Position numbers and translations under genes: made by a program
Shown: positions 34,431 through 46,571 of the stretch, piece by piece
Position numbering within the stretch: position 1 is the first letter of the stretch
How the letters are laid out: each line of letters starts with the position of its first letter
From: Rhizopus arrhizus
Lineage: Eukaryota > Mucoromycota > Mucoromycetes > Mucorales > Rhizopodaceae
Length of the DNA stretch: 64,000 bases
Direction: 5' to 3'
Assembly: GCA_024220505.1 (NCBI GenBank)
Contig: JAKZZE010000019.1
Span: 868,001 to 932,000, forward strand
Notes under the pieces: generated by a model
The model's database searches: none
Told to the model about the DNA's origin: nothing
The model's input: only the letters and a program-made list of their open reading frames with translations

Positions 34431-35891
34431 ACGATTTCTTAAAGAAAATTTTCTTTAGTAGTAAAAAAAAACTTAACTATGCTTTTTATATCATCTACTT
34501 CATGTTGTGTGTATGAATTTGACAATATTTGGAAATGATTGTACAGTAAAAGTCCAAAATGTTACAAGAATTTTTATGTTAGCCCTAGATCCTATATTAG
34601 GACTTTAGAAAAACCAAGTAGCCTTTAGTCCCGTTTAATTTAATTTCTATGCGTTTATATAAAGTTAGCTTTTGGATTAATTCACTATACTGCCGAGATA
34701 GTCTGTCTTCTTGATCAGATGATGTGTGAGGCATAGTATATTAAATAAACTTTCTAAGTAGTATACAAAATCTAATTATAAGTACATTTAGGGAACTATT
34801 AAAGCTTCTGTTCGACAAAACTATGTTTTTGACGAGAACAGCAGTAAATAAATGTGGAAAAAAAAAAACCAGAAAAGGCGCTGAAATGAAACTCGAGCTG
34901 GAAATGACCACCATACAGCAACGTTTGGTTGCTGTAATAATTACTACAACCATTCCAACAGATTTAGCAAATCAAGAATCAGACTTTTCCCTTAAAAAGT
35001 TGTAGTTAGATGGCTATGTCAGAACATTACTTAGAAGGCCTTCAAGAAAGGCTTGCTTTTGAGCAGCAGCCATTTTTTCTTGAAAGTAATGCAAAACAAA
35101 GCCCCTTCAATATATCCTACAGGTTTATGTTGTCATTTCCAATTAGTTAAGATTAATTTTAAACATGTTGTAAGAATAAAGAGCCTTATAATGCAAGTAT
35201 CTCAACACTCATTGATTCTAGTAAAAAGCATCTACAAAGCACATCTTTATTATTGGTAGTAATAAAGGAACATACGAAGTCTTTAAATTTGAAAATAGAA
35301 AGCGCATTAATATTAAATTTGCTATACAAGAAATACAATCCATTAAAGAAAGAAAAAAAAAAAAAGAAAAAAGAAAAAAAAAAAAAAGTCCACTGAAATG
35401 GATTTCTATTCTAAAGTTGAAATATCCACTTATCTGAAATGTACAACATTTTTATCTATATATCGCTAGCAGATTATTTACATTGATTGATTTCAATTAT
35501 TGAAATATAGGTGCAATATATTAGAAAAGCTATCAACGTACTTATCGTAGCTTTGTTACAATATATTGATAGGAATGCTTGTTTGCTTTGACAATAGTGT
35601 AAGCTCACCATTTAGCCTATTTCTGTGTTGATATGATGACACGATTGAAGTAGTATTTAACATATGATATTTAACATGAATATAAGAATTATACGCATGT
35701 ATCTTTGTGGGCTTAGGGCCAAACTTACATATGACCTGCTCACAAGAATAATAAAATTCGGATATTCCAACTAAAGGCACCGTATCACTTTTAAAGTATG
35801 AGAATGCGTTGTGACATGTTTATTAATACAGATAAATAAACAATATGTCAACATAAATCGTCCAAAAATAGAAATTTACTTCCTTTTTTCT
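34431..35891. other. Intergenic, A/T-rich with possible coding debris
   Basis: Spacer between the convergent Acinus-like and P450 genes. Around 34820-35100 several frames give protein-like pieces (GAEMKLELEMTTIQQRLVAV, LDGYVRTLLRRPSRKA) split by stops, suggesting a decayed gene or element. A long A-rich run with a few G lies at 35346-35388. No intact gene seen. Confidence 0.45.
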
Positions 35892-37674
35892 TCAAACACG
35901 CTTTTCAACCATTACTTTCATTCCATATCTCATCGGCAAGGTTAAAGAAACCTGATACGTAATATCTTGATTAGGAACCAAGGTAAACTTGTATCGCTTA
36001 ACCAAAAAAACAATTGCAATCAGGGCTTCTAAAGTAGCCAGATGTTGGCCTAATAAAATATAAGGATTAAGAATTATTTAATCATTCCTTATTACCTAAA
36101 CAAACTCGGGGACCTGCATGGAAAGCTGGCCATTGTCCTTGAGATTCACGTCGAAGTTCACCTTCTGAAGTTAGCCATCTTTCAGGTCTAAATTGTTTTG
36201 CATCATGTCCCCATACTTTTTCAGCACGTCCTTGAGCGTAGGGACACCATAAAACATAATCACCCTTCTTTATGTGTGTTCCATCTGGCCATATGTCATC
36301 AGCAAGAGCGTATTTCTGATTAAGTGGTACAGAAGGATAAAGGCGAAGCACTTCATAAAAACTAAAAAAAAGGATGCATTAGTTGCACAACATGTTTTGT
36401 TATAAAGTAAAACGTACATAGCATGAGCATAATTCATGCCCTTAATCTTTTCGTAAAGAGAGGCAGAATTATGAAGGTCCTCATCAACAGCAATATTTTG
36501 ATCAATCTCTTCCAAAAGTTTCTTTTCGACTCGAGGGTGACACATTAGCATATAAAAAGTCCATGACAAGGCCTGGGCAGTGGTATCTCTACCAGCGATA
36601 ACAAAATTGAGTACAATGTCACGTAACTCATCATTACTTAGAGGATCCCCTTTGTTATTACGTGCATCCATAAAACGAGACAGTAGATCCGTATGAATTT
36701 CACCAGCCGCCAATTGAGTTCTACGCTTCTCTGTCACTTTTCTTGCAAAACCATCCACCACAGCCAAATGCTCATTCATGCTGGTTTTCCAAGGCATGAG
36801 CAACCCAGCAATTCGTTCAGTAACAGACCAAAATGGATTCACAAATCTCAGAAAAGTGTTCTTTTGTGCTTCATCAAAGGCAACTGCAAAGGGCACTTTC
36901 CCTTGAGTAGATAGAGAGTTCAAATCAACCCCGAATCCTAATAAGATGAAGGAATCCAACGTAAATTTGTACATCACTTCATGGAAATCTATTACTTGGC
37001 AGTTATCTGCAGACACATCCCAGATTTTTTCTTTCATAATTTCAAGTTCCTTTACAAAGACGCTAAATGTATTAATCAAATGGTTATTAGTTAAAAATGT
37101 GGCTTCTCTCCCTCTCCAAACGTAGCTACTCTGTAAATTGGTCTCTAAAATTTCTCACGTTGAAAATGATACTTGCAGTCTTGCGTTGATATTTCCATTC
37201 TTCTCCATTAGCATTAAAGATACCGCCGCCAAATAAATCATTCATTGAACCGTGAAACTCAGGACCTTTGATATAGTTTTCAAAGTTTGCTAATTGGACT
37301 TTTTTTTAGTTACTGGAACTAAGATCTGAATGCACTATACTTTTTAAGATATATTCAACGTTTCTTGGATCAATTGTACCAACGTGTCTTGGGATTCCGA
37401 GAGCAGACATTGTTCTATTGACAATCCTTTAATAAAGAGGATTAAGTAAATTATATGCTTACAACGTAAGGTCATCTAAGCGTGTGAATCCTTCAAGCAA
37501 AAATTCATGTATATGCATTAAATATTGAAGCAGTACTGGCAAGTTTCCAACGAGCGGCCAGCCAGGCTGTGTTTTGATGTCGGGTCTCTTAGAATCAAAT
37601 ATAGCCCTATCATGATAGATGCAAGCCAATAAAGTTATAGCAGCAGTAATTCCTGTTCCTATATATCGAGGCAT
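35892..37674 (-). CDS. Cytochrome P450 monooxygenase
   Basis: Heme-thiolate monooxygenase, probably ER-anchored by the N-terminal hydrophobic segment (TGITAAITLLACIYH). Six exons (37674-37463, 37414-37341, 37289-37130, 37062-36418, 36361-36096, 36049-35892) join in frame to 504 residues. Motifs in order: PGWPLVGNLP, WKYQRKTAS (C-helix), I-helix FVIAGRDTTAQ, K-helix EVLR, FRPERW, and heme loop FHAGPRVCLG with the cysteine ligand split from the last exon by an intron. The sequence style (IPRHVGTIDPRNVEYILKTN, MNDLFGGGIFNANGEEW) recalls fungal and plant fatty-acid or alkane hydroxylases of the CYP86/CYP704/CYP52 clan; the substrate is not deducible. Confidence 0.94.
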
Positions 37675-38392
37675 ATATGTATGATTAGTTTGAAAGAAAG
37701 AGAGAGAAAAACAGAGAAATAGACGCTCTTTTTATTTATTGTGGTTTTTGTCAACCCTCATACTTTTGTATTTGTTGTACAATATAATGGTTGATACTTT
37801 GGCCAAAAATATGCTCTAAAATACTATTGTGTCGTAGCTTTTTCCCCATTGTACATCAGTAAAATCACATGCTTTTAAAAGTGTGTGTATTTTTTAAACA
37901 TTGCTATGGGAACTTTTATCCCAGAAAATAAAAAAATATACTACTTGATCTCTTTCTGTCTTGGCTACTGTATGTTTCATGTATTTTATACATACAAGTA
38001 GCACCAGTTTTGTATCATCTGGTCAAATATTATCGAATGTGGTATTTGAATGAAAAATATACGCCTGGTTTTCATTACATGAGGTGCTATACTATTTATT
38101 GTACATGTATTCATTGATCTTGCTTTGCTATAAATGACTATGCTAGGATTGTATGGTTGTATATACATAATAGTAACAGTAATAATAATAATAATAATAA
38201 TAGTAATAATAAACGCATAGAATGGGGTTTTGTGTGTAAAATTGAAGATAAATTGAAGGGAGAGCTGAGGGGAGAGAAATATAGAAAAATGAGAGCATAA
38301 AAGTAATTATTTTATATGCTAAGGAGTACTAGTAAAAAAAAAAAGAAAAAGAACGAAAAGACATAGATACATGATAATGATGGCTAACAATT
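37675..38392. other. Intergenic, P450 5' region, with TAA microsatellite
   Basis: AT-rich spacer containing the P450 promoter and the 3' end of the CP2 gene. A (TAA)n microsatellite lies near 38178-38211. No gene seen. Confidence 0.55.
38178..38211. repeat. (TAA)n microsatellite
   Basis: Imperfect AGTAATAATAAT... array of about ten units, in the 3' region of the CP2 gene. Confidence 0.85.
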
Positions 38393-40891
38393 CTACTTGA
38401 TTTGATCGTCAAACTCGAGTATAAGTCTAACGTAGCCATCGGGTTTGATTTCCCAATCAACAAGGATTGTTTCCTCATCGAGAATATGCTCTGCTATAAA
38501 CGGATCTTCCACCAACACCAGCATATCATCCGCATTCTTTTTACTTTCTAATGTGCTTGATCTTTTCTTTTTCCATAATATTTCTGAAATCCTTGAGGGA
38601 TGAAGAGAGAGAATGATGGATAATTTTGTTTTTAAATCTTCTCTTGTTAAATATTCTAGGGATACTCTTTCTGTGCTTATTGGAGGGAATTGACGCTTTG
38701 ATTTAACAAAGAAGTTAAGAACGCCTCGTGTAGTGCGGAGCTTTTTGAGTTGTGATTGAGTTGGAGAAATAACACCAGTATTTTTATCAAAATGACAAGA
38801 TTGCTGTTGCTTTCGCTTTTTGTTGTGGTTGAAGATTTCTTCATTTTTTGCTTTGCTACAGGGTTTTTCCATGACTGTAGGGGAATATAAAGTGGTTGTG
38901 GTACTAGAAGTAGAAGGAGTGGTTATAATGTCTGACTGGAAATCGTCTTGTAAATTTATGTCGGGAGAAGAAGGTATTTCGCTTAATATGGTTACTGGTT
39001 TATAAGGTTGATTTATAATAGGCCACAAAGGATGCTGTTCAGGATGGCCCAATGTAAGAGCTAAGATGTGAAAAGGATAAATACTACATATTTTGTATAA
39101 TTAATAAAAGCTTTTCTTTACCAATTGCTTTTTCCATTTGCTTATTAATTTGTTTGCTATCATCTTTATTTTTACGTTCAGCTCCCTTGTAATATGAAAG
39201 CAAATTAAATTACGTGTTTGTATGCTTTTGAAAAACAAAATAGATACCTTGTCTCTGAAAAGTTTGATCTGACAGTAACACCTTTCAACGTATTCGTATT
39301 GATCTTCTAAATGCAGATATGGATTAGTGCTATTATCTTTTTTGCTGAATGTTCCTGAAAACAAAGATGGACTATCAGGTAACTGGTTATACTTTGCAGT
39401 CGTTTCGACGACAGCACGAAGAGGAATACCCTTGACACCTTTAATTCTTGAAAAATCAGTGGATAAGCAATGAAATCGAACATAGATTTTTGCACCAAAT
39501 CGACCGTGCCAATCAAAGGTAACTTTGTCAAATGACACATAATTGATGTTATAAATACCCGTTGTCTGGTTTTCGTCCAAGCTGACAGCCCTTGCTTCTT
39601 CAGGATTTAACTGCTGACTTAACCAAAATCGCCAATAGCTCGCTGCTATCTTTCGATGACTGGATTCATGAAACGCGATAGATATCGTACTGGTTAGTGT
39701 ACCTCGCTGCTGACTAGTAGATGACAACTCTAAAAGATAAGTCTGACCGCGATTGAGGTAAGTGATAGGTCGTTGATCTTCTTTTTTCATTACAGCAGTC
39801 GGGGCTAGAGATGAATATGTATGTTAATTGATTTTGTAAAATTGAATAATATCATTTAATACTAACAGTGAAGGGTTGCTTGAAATTGAAATGGCCTACA
39901 TAATAAAAAAAAAGTTGTATTAGCAGATCGTATATTTGAAGGGGATAAAAATTAAAGAGCAAAAGAGGGAAAGTTCCAATGAAAAAGAGTAAGGAGGCAG
40001 TACAGTGGGAAATTAACGAAAGAGTTGACAGATTAAGGCTCCCTACAAAAGGATATGTTACAGTTTGCCTTTTATGTGTATTTATAAAATAGTACACAAC
40101 CATCTGTACAACTTGTATTTCCCTCCCTCACTTACTCCTTACATATTAACATGGTATGTGCATATGCTTGTTTACTAAATACTCACGATCCGCATATGAT
40201 TTCTTTGCTAGCTGTCAAAGATGTGTCATCTTCTATTGAGGCTTGTCCGAGAGAGCTTGAAGGCAACGGCGGGGATAAGAACTGCTGAGTGTGTTTTTGA
40301 TTTGATCTTTCGTCATAAGAAGATAGGCAGGTGTTGGCGCTTTTAAAACGTGCATGAGCTTTACTTGCTTTATTATTGTAAAAATCCTCAGAACCTTCTT
40401 TACTGGAATTTTGAGATACTGACTGATGAGGATGGTAAATGTATTGGTTTGATTTATTTTGAGGTTCCAGATTCCTTATCTCACTTGTATTTTCAAAGAT
40501 GACTTCAGATGTTGGAATTTCCGCAGATTTTACTGGATTGATCTCTGTAGATGCGATTTCACCCGTTGTAAATAGAGCGCTTTCTTCTACTGTGGCAGCA
40601 GTAGTTGGGGTTGGAGCTGCCCAAAACAATGTAGGGGAAGAGTGACTCGCTTCTGAAAAATTGCTGCAGTAAGATGGAGTTGAAGCGGTGGCTGTGATCG
40701 GATATCCCCCTGTTGAATGATGATAGACCTGCGGATTGGATTCTATCACAAAAGAGTTTTTGGTCCAGTCAGGGAACGTAGAGGTGTGAAATGCTGGAAG
40801 ATCAGGATGCATAGTGTATGAAGGATTCCTATCATCAGTTGTGTTCCTTGACATCACACAATCTAGAGCGCTAAAAAGAAGAAGAAAAAAG

Positions 40892-40922
<31 letters not shown>

Positions 40923-41140
40923 AAGAGGAAATGTTAGACATTTGCATTAAATAAGTCAACACTAAAGTTCATGCGGTGTAATTTTTTAAACCGGTTTATA
41001 AGGTTTATTTCCCTCCCTCTCGTTTTTATACTCTCTTCATTTTAATAGCTTTTTTTTTACCTTTCATTAAAATCCATATCTACGGTTGGAAATTCACGAA
41101 ATGTATTCTTTTGATTAAAATTAGATATAATAAAAGTCAT
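38393..41140 (-). CDS. CP2/grainyhead-family transcription factor
   Basis: Nuclear DNA-binding regulator; fungal CP2 proteins influence cell-wall remodelling and conidiation (family knowledge, from ascomycetes). Six exons (41140-41061, 40870-40187, 39895-39867, 39804-39248, 39185-39122, 39060-38393) join in frame to 693 residues, including a 29-bp micro-exon encoding PFQFQATLH. The N-terminal ~260 residues are Ser/Thr-rich. The CP2 domain starts SPTAVMKKEDQRPITYLNRG and continues with FWLSQQLNPEEARAVSL, VSFDKVTFDWHGRFGAKIYV and GVKGIPLRAVVETTAKY, ending in the basic segment GAERKNKDDSKQINKQMEKA. The C-terminus (VSLEYLTREDLKTKLSI ... ADDMLVLVEDPFIAEHI) may be the dimerisation region. The first intron carries a 29-nt poly-T as its polypyrimidine tract. 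Confidence 0.92.
40892..40920. repeat. Poly-A/T tract in CP2 intron 1
   Basis: 29 consecutive A on the plus strand, i.e. T on the coding strand, placed 20 bp before the splice acceptor. Confidence 0.9.
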
Positions 41141-43480
41141 GTTCTAATAAGTGTATTTGAAAGAAAGAAAGGAAAAAGAAAAGAGAAGAAAGAAAGAGAG
41201 TGAGAGATATAAATTGAAAAAAGGTGAGATCAGTCAAAAAAAAAAAAAAAAAAGGATATTAAATCAAGCAAAAACTGAATATTTATAAATTATATTCTAG
41301 GAACACTTCTTTTTTGTCGGTGTAAAGGGAGATGTAGGATTTTTTATCATTCTTTTATAATGGCTTATAAAATTAAAGATGACCATGCTCTATGTCACAC
41401 AGCTTACACTGTGTATTTATGGACGTCGGGTCCTCTTTTTTTTTGCATGAAATTGTATATTATTAAAGCAAAACTACCAAGATTTTCTTTTATTGGTTTC
41501 TTGATTTATTAAGCAAGCAAGTAGGAGACACATAAAGAAAATTGAAATTGCTCAACATAAAAAAGACATAAAGTTATTCATTTATCTGACATCGCCTTCA
41601 ATTACTTCCTTTATCTTTCTGCAGTGATAATACATATACATCAATAATGAAGCATTCGTTTCCCCAAAAAGGAAACCTGTTAAGAGAAGATCATTTTTGC
41701 ATTGGTCAAGCATGGCATAGTAAAGTTTCAGGAGTAAAGGAGGCTTTAGGATTTTTTTTTTTTTTTAAAAAAAAAAGACATAAATATTTTGTAGAAATTG
41801 AACCAATTTCAAAGAAATAAGAGTTGCTGAGTGTATTGTTTGCATATCTAAAAAGTTACAAAACTTTTTAAATATTCTGAGAATGAAGAATACAATGTTA
41901 TAAGACGCGTGATTTTTTATTTTGGCAGAATGCAAATGCCTCCCTTCATCAAAGAACAAATTAAGTTTTTTTTTTTTGTGTAATACTAAAAGACTTAGGG
42001 AAATCCTGGGACCCAGTAAAAAAGGATTCCTTATTTCAGGATCAAATGTACATGCTCTCTCTCTTTCTCTTTCTCTGTTGTTCTCTATTCTTCATTTCTC
42101 CTTATAAGCAGCTTTTGTTTATAGTATTCTCTCTTAATCATTGTACTTTTTAGTAAAAAAAAAAAAAAGAAAAAAAAAAGGAGAAAAGAGGGAATTTTTG
42201 TGTTTATTTTATAAAGTTAAAAAGCAGACAGTACAAGATTTTATTAGTCGATCATTTGTGTGTTCGCTAATGTCCGTGTTGAAAAATTTTAGTCTATTTT
42301 TAGCAAATTGCGTACTCTTTTTTTTTATATCTCTCCTTAAAAGGCCTCCTTAACTTGAAGAGTGCACAACCATTTCGTTATTACTTTTCATTGTCTTACA
42401 AAATATTTTTAAAAACAGTGAAGTGTAGTTTTTATATTTTTTCGTTGCACCAGCCAATTCTCTTTTTTTTTTGTCCTTCTTCTTAGAGAAAATGAGAGGA
42501 GTTGAAAAAGAGCGCGTGTCTTCAATCCCGAATTATGGATAAAGCATTAACTGACATTTTACAACTCCTATCATCGCAATTAGATCAATATCTCGATAAT
42601 TTGTTTGAATATTACAACCTTTCAAGGTCTACTCTAGTGGACTATCCCGTTTTTAAATAATTCGCATTCAAAGAGGAAATGTACATTCCATGTACTGCAT
42701 AAATACCCCTTTTGAACCTGTGTCCTTTCTTTCCTTCTTTCTCTTTTTATTAGCTGGATCATCAATCCGCGTCTCCGTACTATATAAATGTTTCATTGGT
42801 CAATTACACTCCTTTTATATTGTTTATCGCGATAAATAAAATAGATTTAATTATACATTATCGTAAGTGAAGTTCTGAGTCTAAATTAGACCGAATTAAG
42901 AAGTTCTTTAATTATTCAAATATTTATACAGCGTTTTAATCTAAAATGAAACAATGTAGATTCTTTTTGTAGACATTTTTTTTTGTCAGGTTGTCATTAG
43001 CCACCTTTTGCTGTGGAGTACAATGTAATTGAGCAACTAGCTGTGTACACACATATCATTAGCTTTGTAGTATTGTATCTGAAATGGCAAAAGCATAAGC
43101 ACTTTCTTCATAATGTCTAAGAGGTACAGAGCTTATAATTCAATCACCAAGACATTATACTATGAAGTACTGGAGAATTTGATCATTATTCATCATGTCA
43201 TATAGTATAAGGTTATAGGTAAAATCGTTTCATTGTTCTAACTCCACTCTATCAGTGACAATATGCTGTCAAAAGACAGTGATAGCACAAATGACAACAG
43301 TAATAAAAAAAATGCTGTCAATTCATCTTTTTCTTTTTCATTATGGAACCGCCCCTAAGTATCATAACAGTTAAAAGCTCAATCGCTGGTACTGGGTGGA
43401 AGCCATAATATATTTCGCTACTCAAGGCGCTTGTAACTAATATTCATACCCTCGTGTTATATACATTCTCCTTTTTGAAG
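41141..43480. other. Long intergenic region, low complexity
   Basis: About 2.3 kb. The first 120 bp is purine-rich on the plus strand (GAAAGAAAG runs), i.e. a pyrimidine leader of the CP2 gene. T15A10 lies at 41752-41776 and CT-rich runs near 42055-42100. No gene was identified; short open frames are low complexity. Confidence 0.5.
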
Positions 43481-45120
43481 TACATCTTTATTCATGAACT
43501 GGAAAATAATCCTGCGTTTCCCTTGGATGATTTCATTAATGTTGACTTTTTAAAAAAAAAGTCTTTTTGTCACTCCTCAGTAACTACAAGTCAGACAATC
43601 AGAAAGCCTCGACAAAACCAAGAACTTACAAAGGGCTAGTACTTAACTATCGACACCAGTACTTTCAGTGCTGTTCGTACGAGCCAGTTAATATGAAGTA
43701 TGCTAAACAGATAACTTCTTATGAAAAGGGTAAATGTCATCACTGCTAATCTGAATGGGGACAAGCTTCAAGTCGGAAACAAAGTTTGAATGCTTCTTAA
43801 CTTGCTTTTAAAGAAAAACCGGGGAACAGAGTGATTGCGGCAACTATAAAGACAATAACAGAGCAGATAAGCAAGGTCAAGCTGGCTATATCGTCGAAAA
43901 ACATTGAAGATATGCCTAAAGAGTTTTTCTCCTCAAATGATTTACATATAATCCGTAATCTTTTTGACTCATATTCGACGGATTATCGATTTGCGAAAGA
44001 CTCGATCTATTACAACCGCAAAGCTAAGCCTCTCAAACACATGAAAGCGTACTATAGTATATCAAGCATGTGCGAAGTACTTCAAAACAAACCATTCAAT
44101 TGCTTCCCATTAAGAAAGGTCTTCATACCATCATACATGACGATTGATACGTATATTTTAAATACTCAAATCTTGAAGATTTCTATCATTAGGCACTTGG
44201 ATAAAGAAGTAGTATGGGGAAGCCGTTCTTGATGCTACATCAAAGGCGATAAAACTACAAAAAGAAAGAAAGTCCATAAAGATTAGAGATACGATATACA
44301 CAGATGGTGTAGGTGTGTCAGTGTTAAAACAAAACTACGATACGAAGAAGAAAGATGACAGCAGTGGCGGAAAGTCAAAGTCTATTGAAGTAGACGAATT
44401 CCAGTACGTTGAGAAGTTGGGAAAAGAAGAGCTGTTGGCTGGTGTTGGCAAAGGTACATTAATTTATCCTGGCCATCGAGACTTGCTTTATTGTATACAT
44501 GAAAAGAGCACTGTTGAAAATAAAATGATTTACCGATATACAAGCAACCAAAAGGCAATCGAAACTAAATCCAGAAAATTCAGGAAGCTGAGGAACAACT
44601 TGAAGAGAGACAAAGTAATTGCAGCCGAGCTTTCCCTGTCGTATTTCAAGTCTTCAACTGTCAACAAAGACAGGTTTGTCGAGTATCTTCAAGAATGAGC
44701 CAAAGTCACCCCAGTCATGAAAGCGTACTACTTAAATGAAGATCTTCCTGCAGAAGAAGATCAGCTTGCCGGTGGTTGCTTACCCTTTAGAAAAATGAAG
44801 CTCTCAAGTTTCATTAATCAACAATAAACAGACAAACGGCTAGCTAAGAAGCTTAGAGAGAAGTTTGGGAATGATGCTGTCTTAATAGTTGGTAACCGGT
44901 CGACAGGAAATGTAAAGTATCATGGACCCATTAGAGGCGTCGGAATGAGAAGAACGCTAGCCAAAGAAGGCTTCCAGGTGTACCTCCTTGACGAGTTCCG
45001 GTCTTCTAATCTATACACTTCTTGCCAGAACGATGAACTTGAAACGTTTAAAAAAGTACAGAACTCTAGACCATATCAAAGAAAAAAGTATCTCATTGTA
45101 TATCGTCATGGCCTTTTAAA
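43481..45120 (+). pseudogene. Fanzor-like (eukaryotic TnpB) nuclease relic
   Basis: Broken plus-strand ORFs in consistent order. N-terminal part: PRTYKGLVLNYRHQYF. Middle: DYRFAKDSIYYNRKAKPLKH, FNCFPLRKVFIPSYMTIDTY and TIYTDGVGVSVLKQ. RuvC-I region: TLIYPGHRDLLYCIHE, where DPG is expected. Then IYRYTSNQKAIETKSRKFRK, VLIVGNRSTGNVKYHGPIRG and the zinc-finger region VYLLDEFRSSNLYTSC ... VQNSRPYQRKKY ... HGLLK. I recognise this as the Fanzor/TnpB-like family common in Mucoromycota. It is dead: the RuvC-I aspartate position is Tyr, at least four stops or shifts interrupt it (stops near 43749, 44232, 44698 and 44827), the zinc-finger cysteines are degraded, and the final WNRD-type segment is missing. 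Confidence 0.62.
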
Positions 45121-45269
45121 GTAAGTGCTTTTTATATGCAAATGAAAGAAGAAGAAGAAATAACAAGCTTTCATAATTTTAAAACTGAAATTAAGGTCTA
45201 TTGACCACCTTTCAACCCTTCCCTTTCCTTAATTCAGTGATTTCACGTGAGTTTCACTAGGCTGCGATC

Positions 45270-45860
45270 GCAATTACTTTTTCAAAGTGATAGTGCAACG
45301 TTTCTTTAAATGATCGTTTATGATTGTTTTTGAAATACTCAAGCTCTCAAATGAAAAACATAAATCTGTAGTCGTCTGGTAAAAACCTGAGATTGCATTT
45401 TTGCCAGTATAATCAACAAGAACGTCAGTACATTCTATATAAAACCTGCTATCGTGTTGATTTTCTATTGGTGTCTCCATTTTCATCTTGTTTTTATCCT
45501 CCTATCTCTCGATAACTTGTCTATCGGCTGTCACCCAAGTATTTGAAGTAGAAGACGGTATTCCATATTTTTTGCCTACTTTTTGATAACTAAGTCTAGT
45601 GAACATTCATGTCTGTATGATCTATTCTTTTCCTCTCTCATTATACTGTTGGTAGTCTTCTCTGGTGAAGGGTGAAGTTCAAGCACATGCGCCATGTCAT
45701 TTTCATAGGATGTGTCTAAGCAATAAAAGCCTTCAACGTATCCTATGATGGATTGTATGTCACTGCACAATTGCTTCTGCTTGAGACAGTGACAGACGCA
45801 TTCTCGAGGTAATACACCATTTCCAGAAATAGACTGCACAAGCACTGAGGTTATTTGCAC
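45270..45860 (-). pseudogene. Decayed ORF with HTH-like segment, probably mobile
   Basis: Two open stretches on the minus strand with frame breaks between them. A segment in one frame reads RLSYQKVGKKYGIPSSTSNT, resembling the helix-turn-helix of transposases. The flanking stretches (IECTDVLVDYTGKNAISGFY; ISGNGVLPRECVCHCLKQKQ) are not recognised. Likely remains of a mobile element. Confidence 0.3.
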
Positions 45861-45958
45861 ATATAAAAGATTCAGATTGCACGAATGGAATTTTCAAATT
45901 GCACATTAACCGAACTTGCCTTTGCATAACTGTGCAATTAATTTTTACAAAGGCTCTA

Positions 45959-46533
45959 TTTAAATAAATTTGTAATTTTGAATTTCAATAACGAAGGTCC
46001 TTCAAGTAAATACTATTATAAGTATCAGTTACTTTTGTAGTTAATGTTTCCTCCTCTTCGCTCCCAATACTTTCATCTTGCTTTTGACTATAAACCAAAA
46101 CTGCTTAATCAGATTAAAACTCTGAAGAGTACGGTAGAAAATATACACACCCAAATTCCCAGTTTATAATTAGCTTTGCAATCTGATCTAGCTTATATAT
46201 AGGAGCATTATTCATGATACGATGATATCCTTTGAATTGTTCATGACGGCCCAATAAATCTCCGGTAGCAGAAATGAAATAAAAGCAATGACCCACACTC
46301 ACCTTAATGTTGACAATGCTTTACTAAGATATTGCTCCTGAAAATGTTGTACTTTAAACTCTTGTTTAAAGCTAAACAACAAGAGCTCTACTCTCTCTTA
46401 TAGTCCAAGCCATGCTGCGATCCAAATTAACATAAAAAACAGATGCTTCAGTGAAAATACAATTGCTTTTGCAACCCACATCCGTTGCCAGTTGCCTAGT
46501 TGCTTGAGTATCCCAAGTCCAGTTTGGAAGATG
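45959..46533 (-). pseudogene. Tc1/mariner-type transposase relic
   Basis: Minus-strand frames with stops read NCIFTEASVFYVNLDRSMAW, GRHEQFKGYHRIMNNAPIY and WEFGCVYFLPYSSEF, then FWFIVKSKMKV in another frame. These align to the transposase at 59.9-60.8 kb (HYLVMDIAPIHTSDTIAKY; CAYLPPYSPELNPIEQFWS). The second catalytic Asp (MDxAP) is Asn here (MNNAP) and the first Asp region has lost a residue. Clearly inactive. Confidence 0.7.

Positions 46534-46569
<36 letters not shown>
46534..46569. repeat. Poly-A tract, 36 nt
   Basis: Pure A run adjoining the upstream edge of the transposase relic. Confidence 0.9.

Positions 46570-46571
<2 letters not shown>

Noticed and set aside
43200..43330. Repeated GACAGTGATAGC/ACAGT words suggesting a CRISPR-like array
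   Set aside because: Repeats are short, irregular and not evenly spaced.
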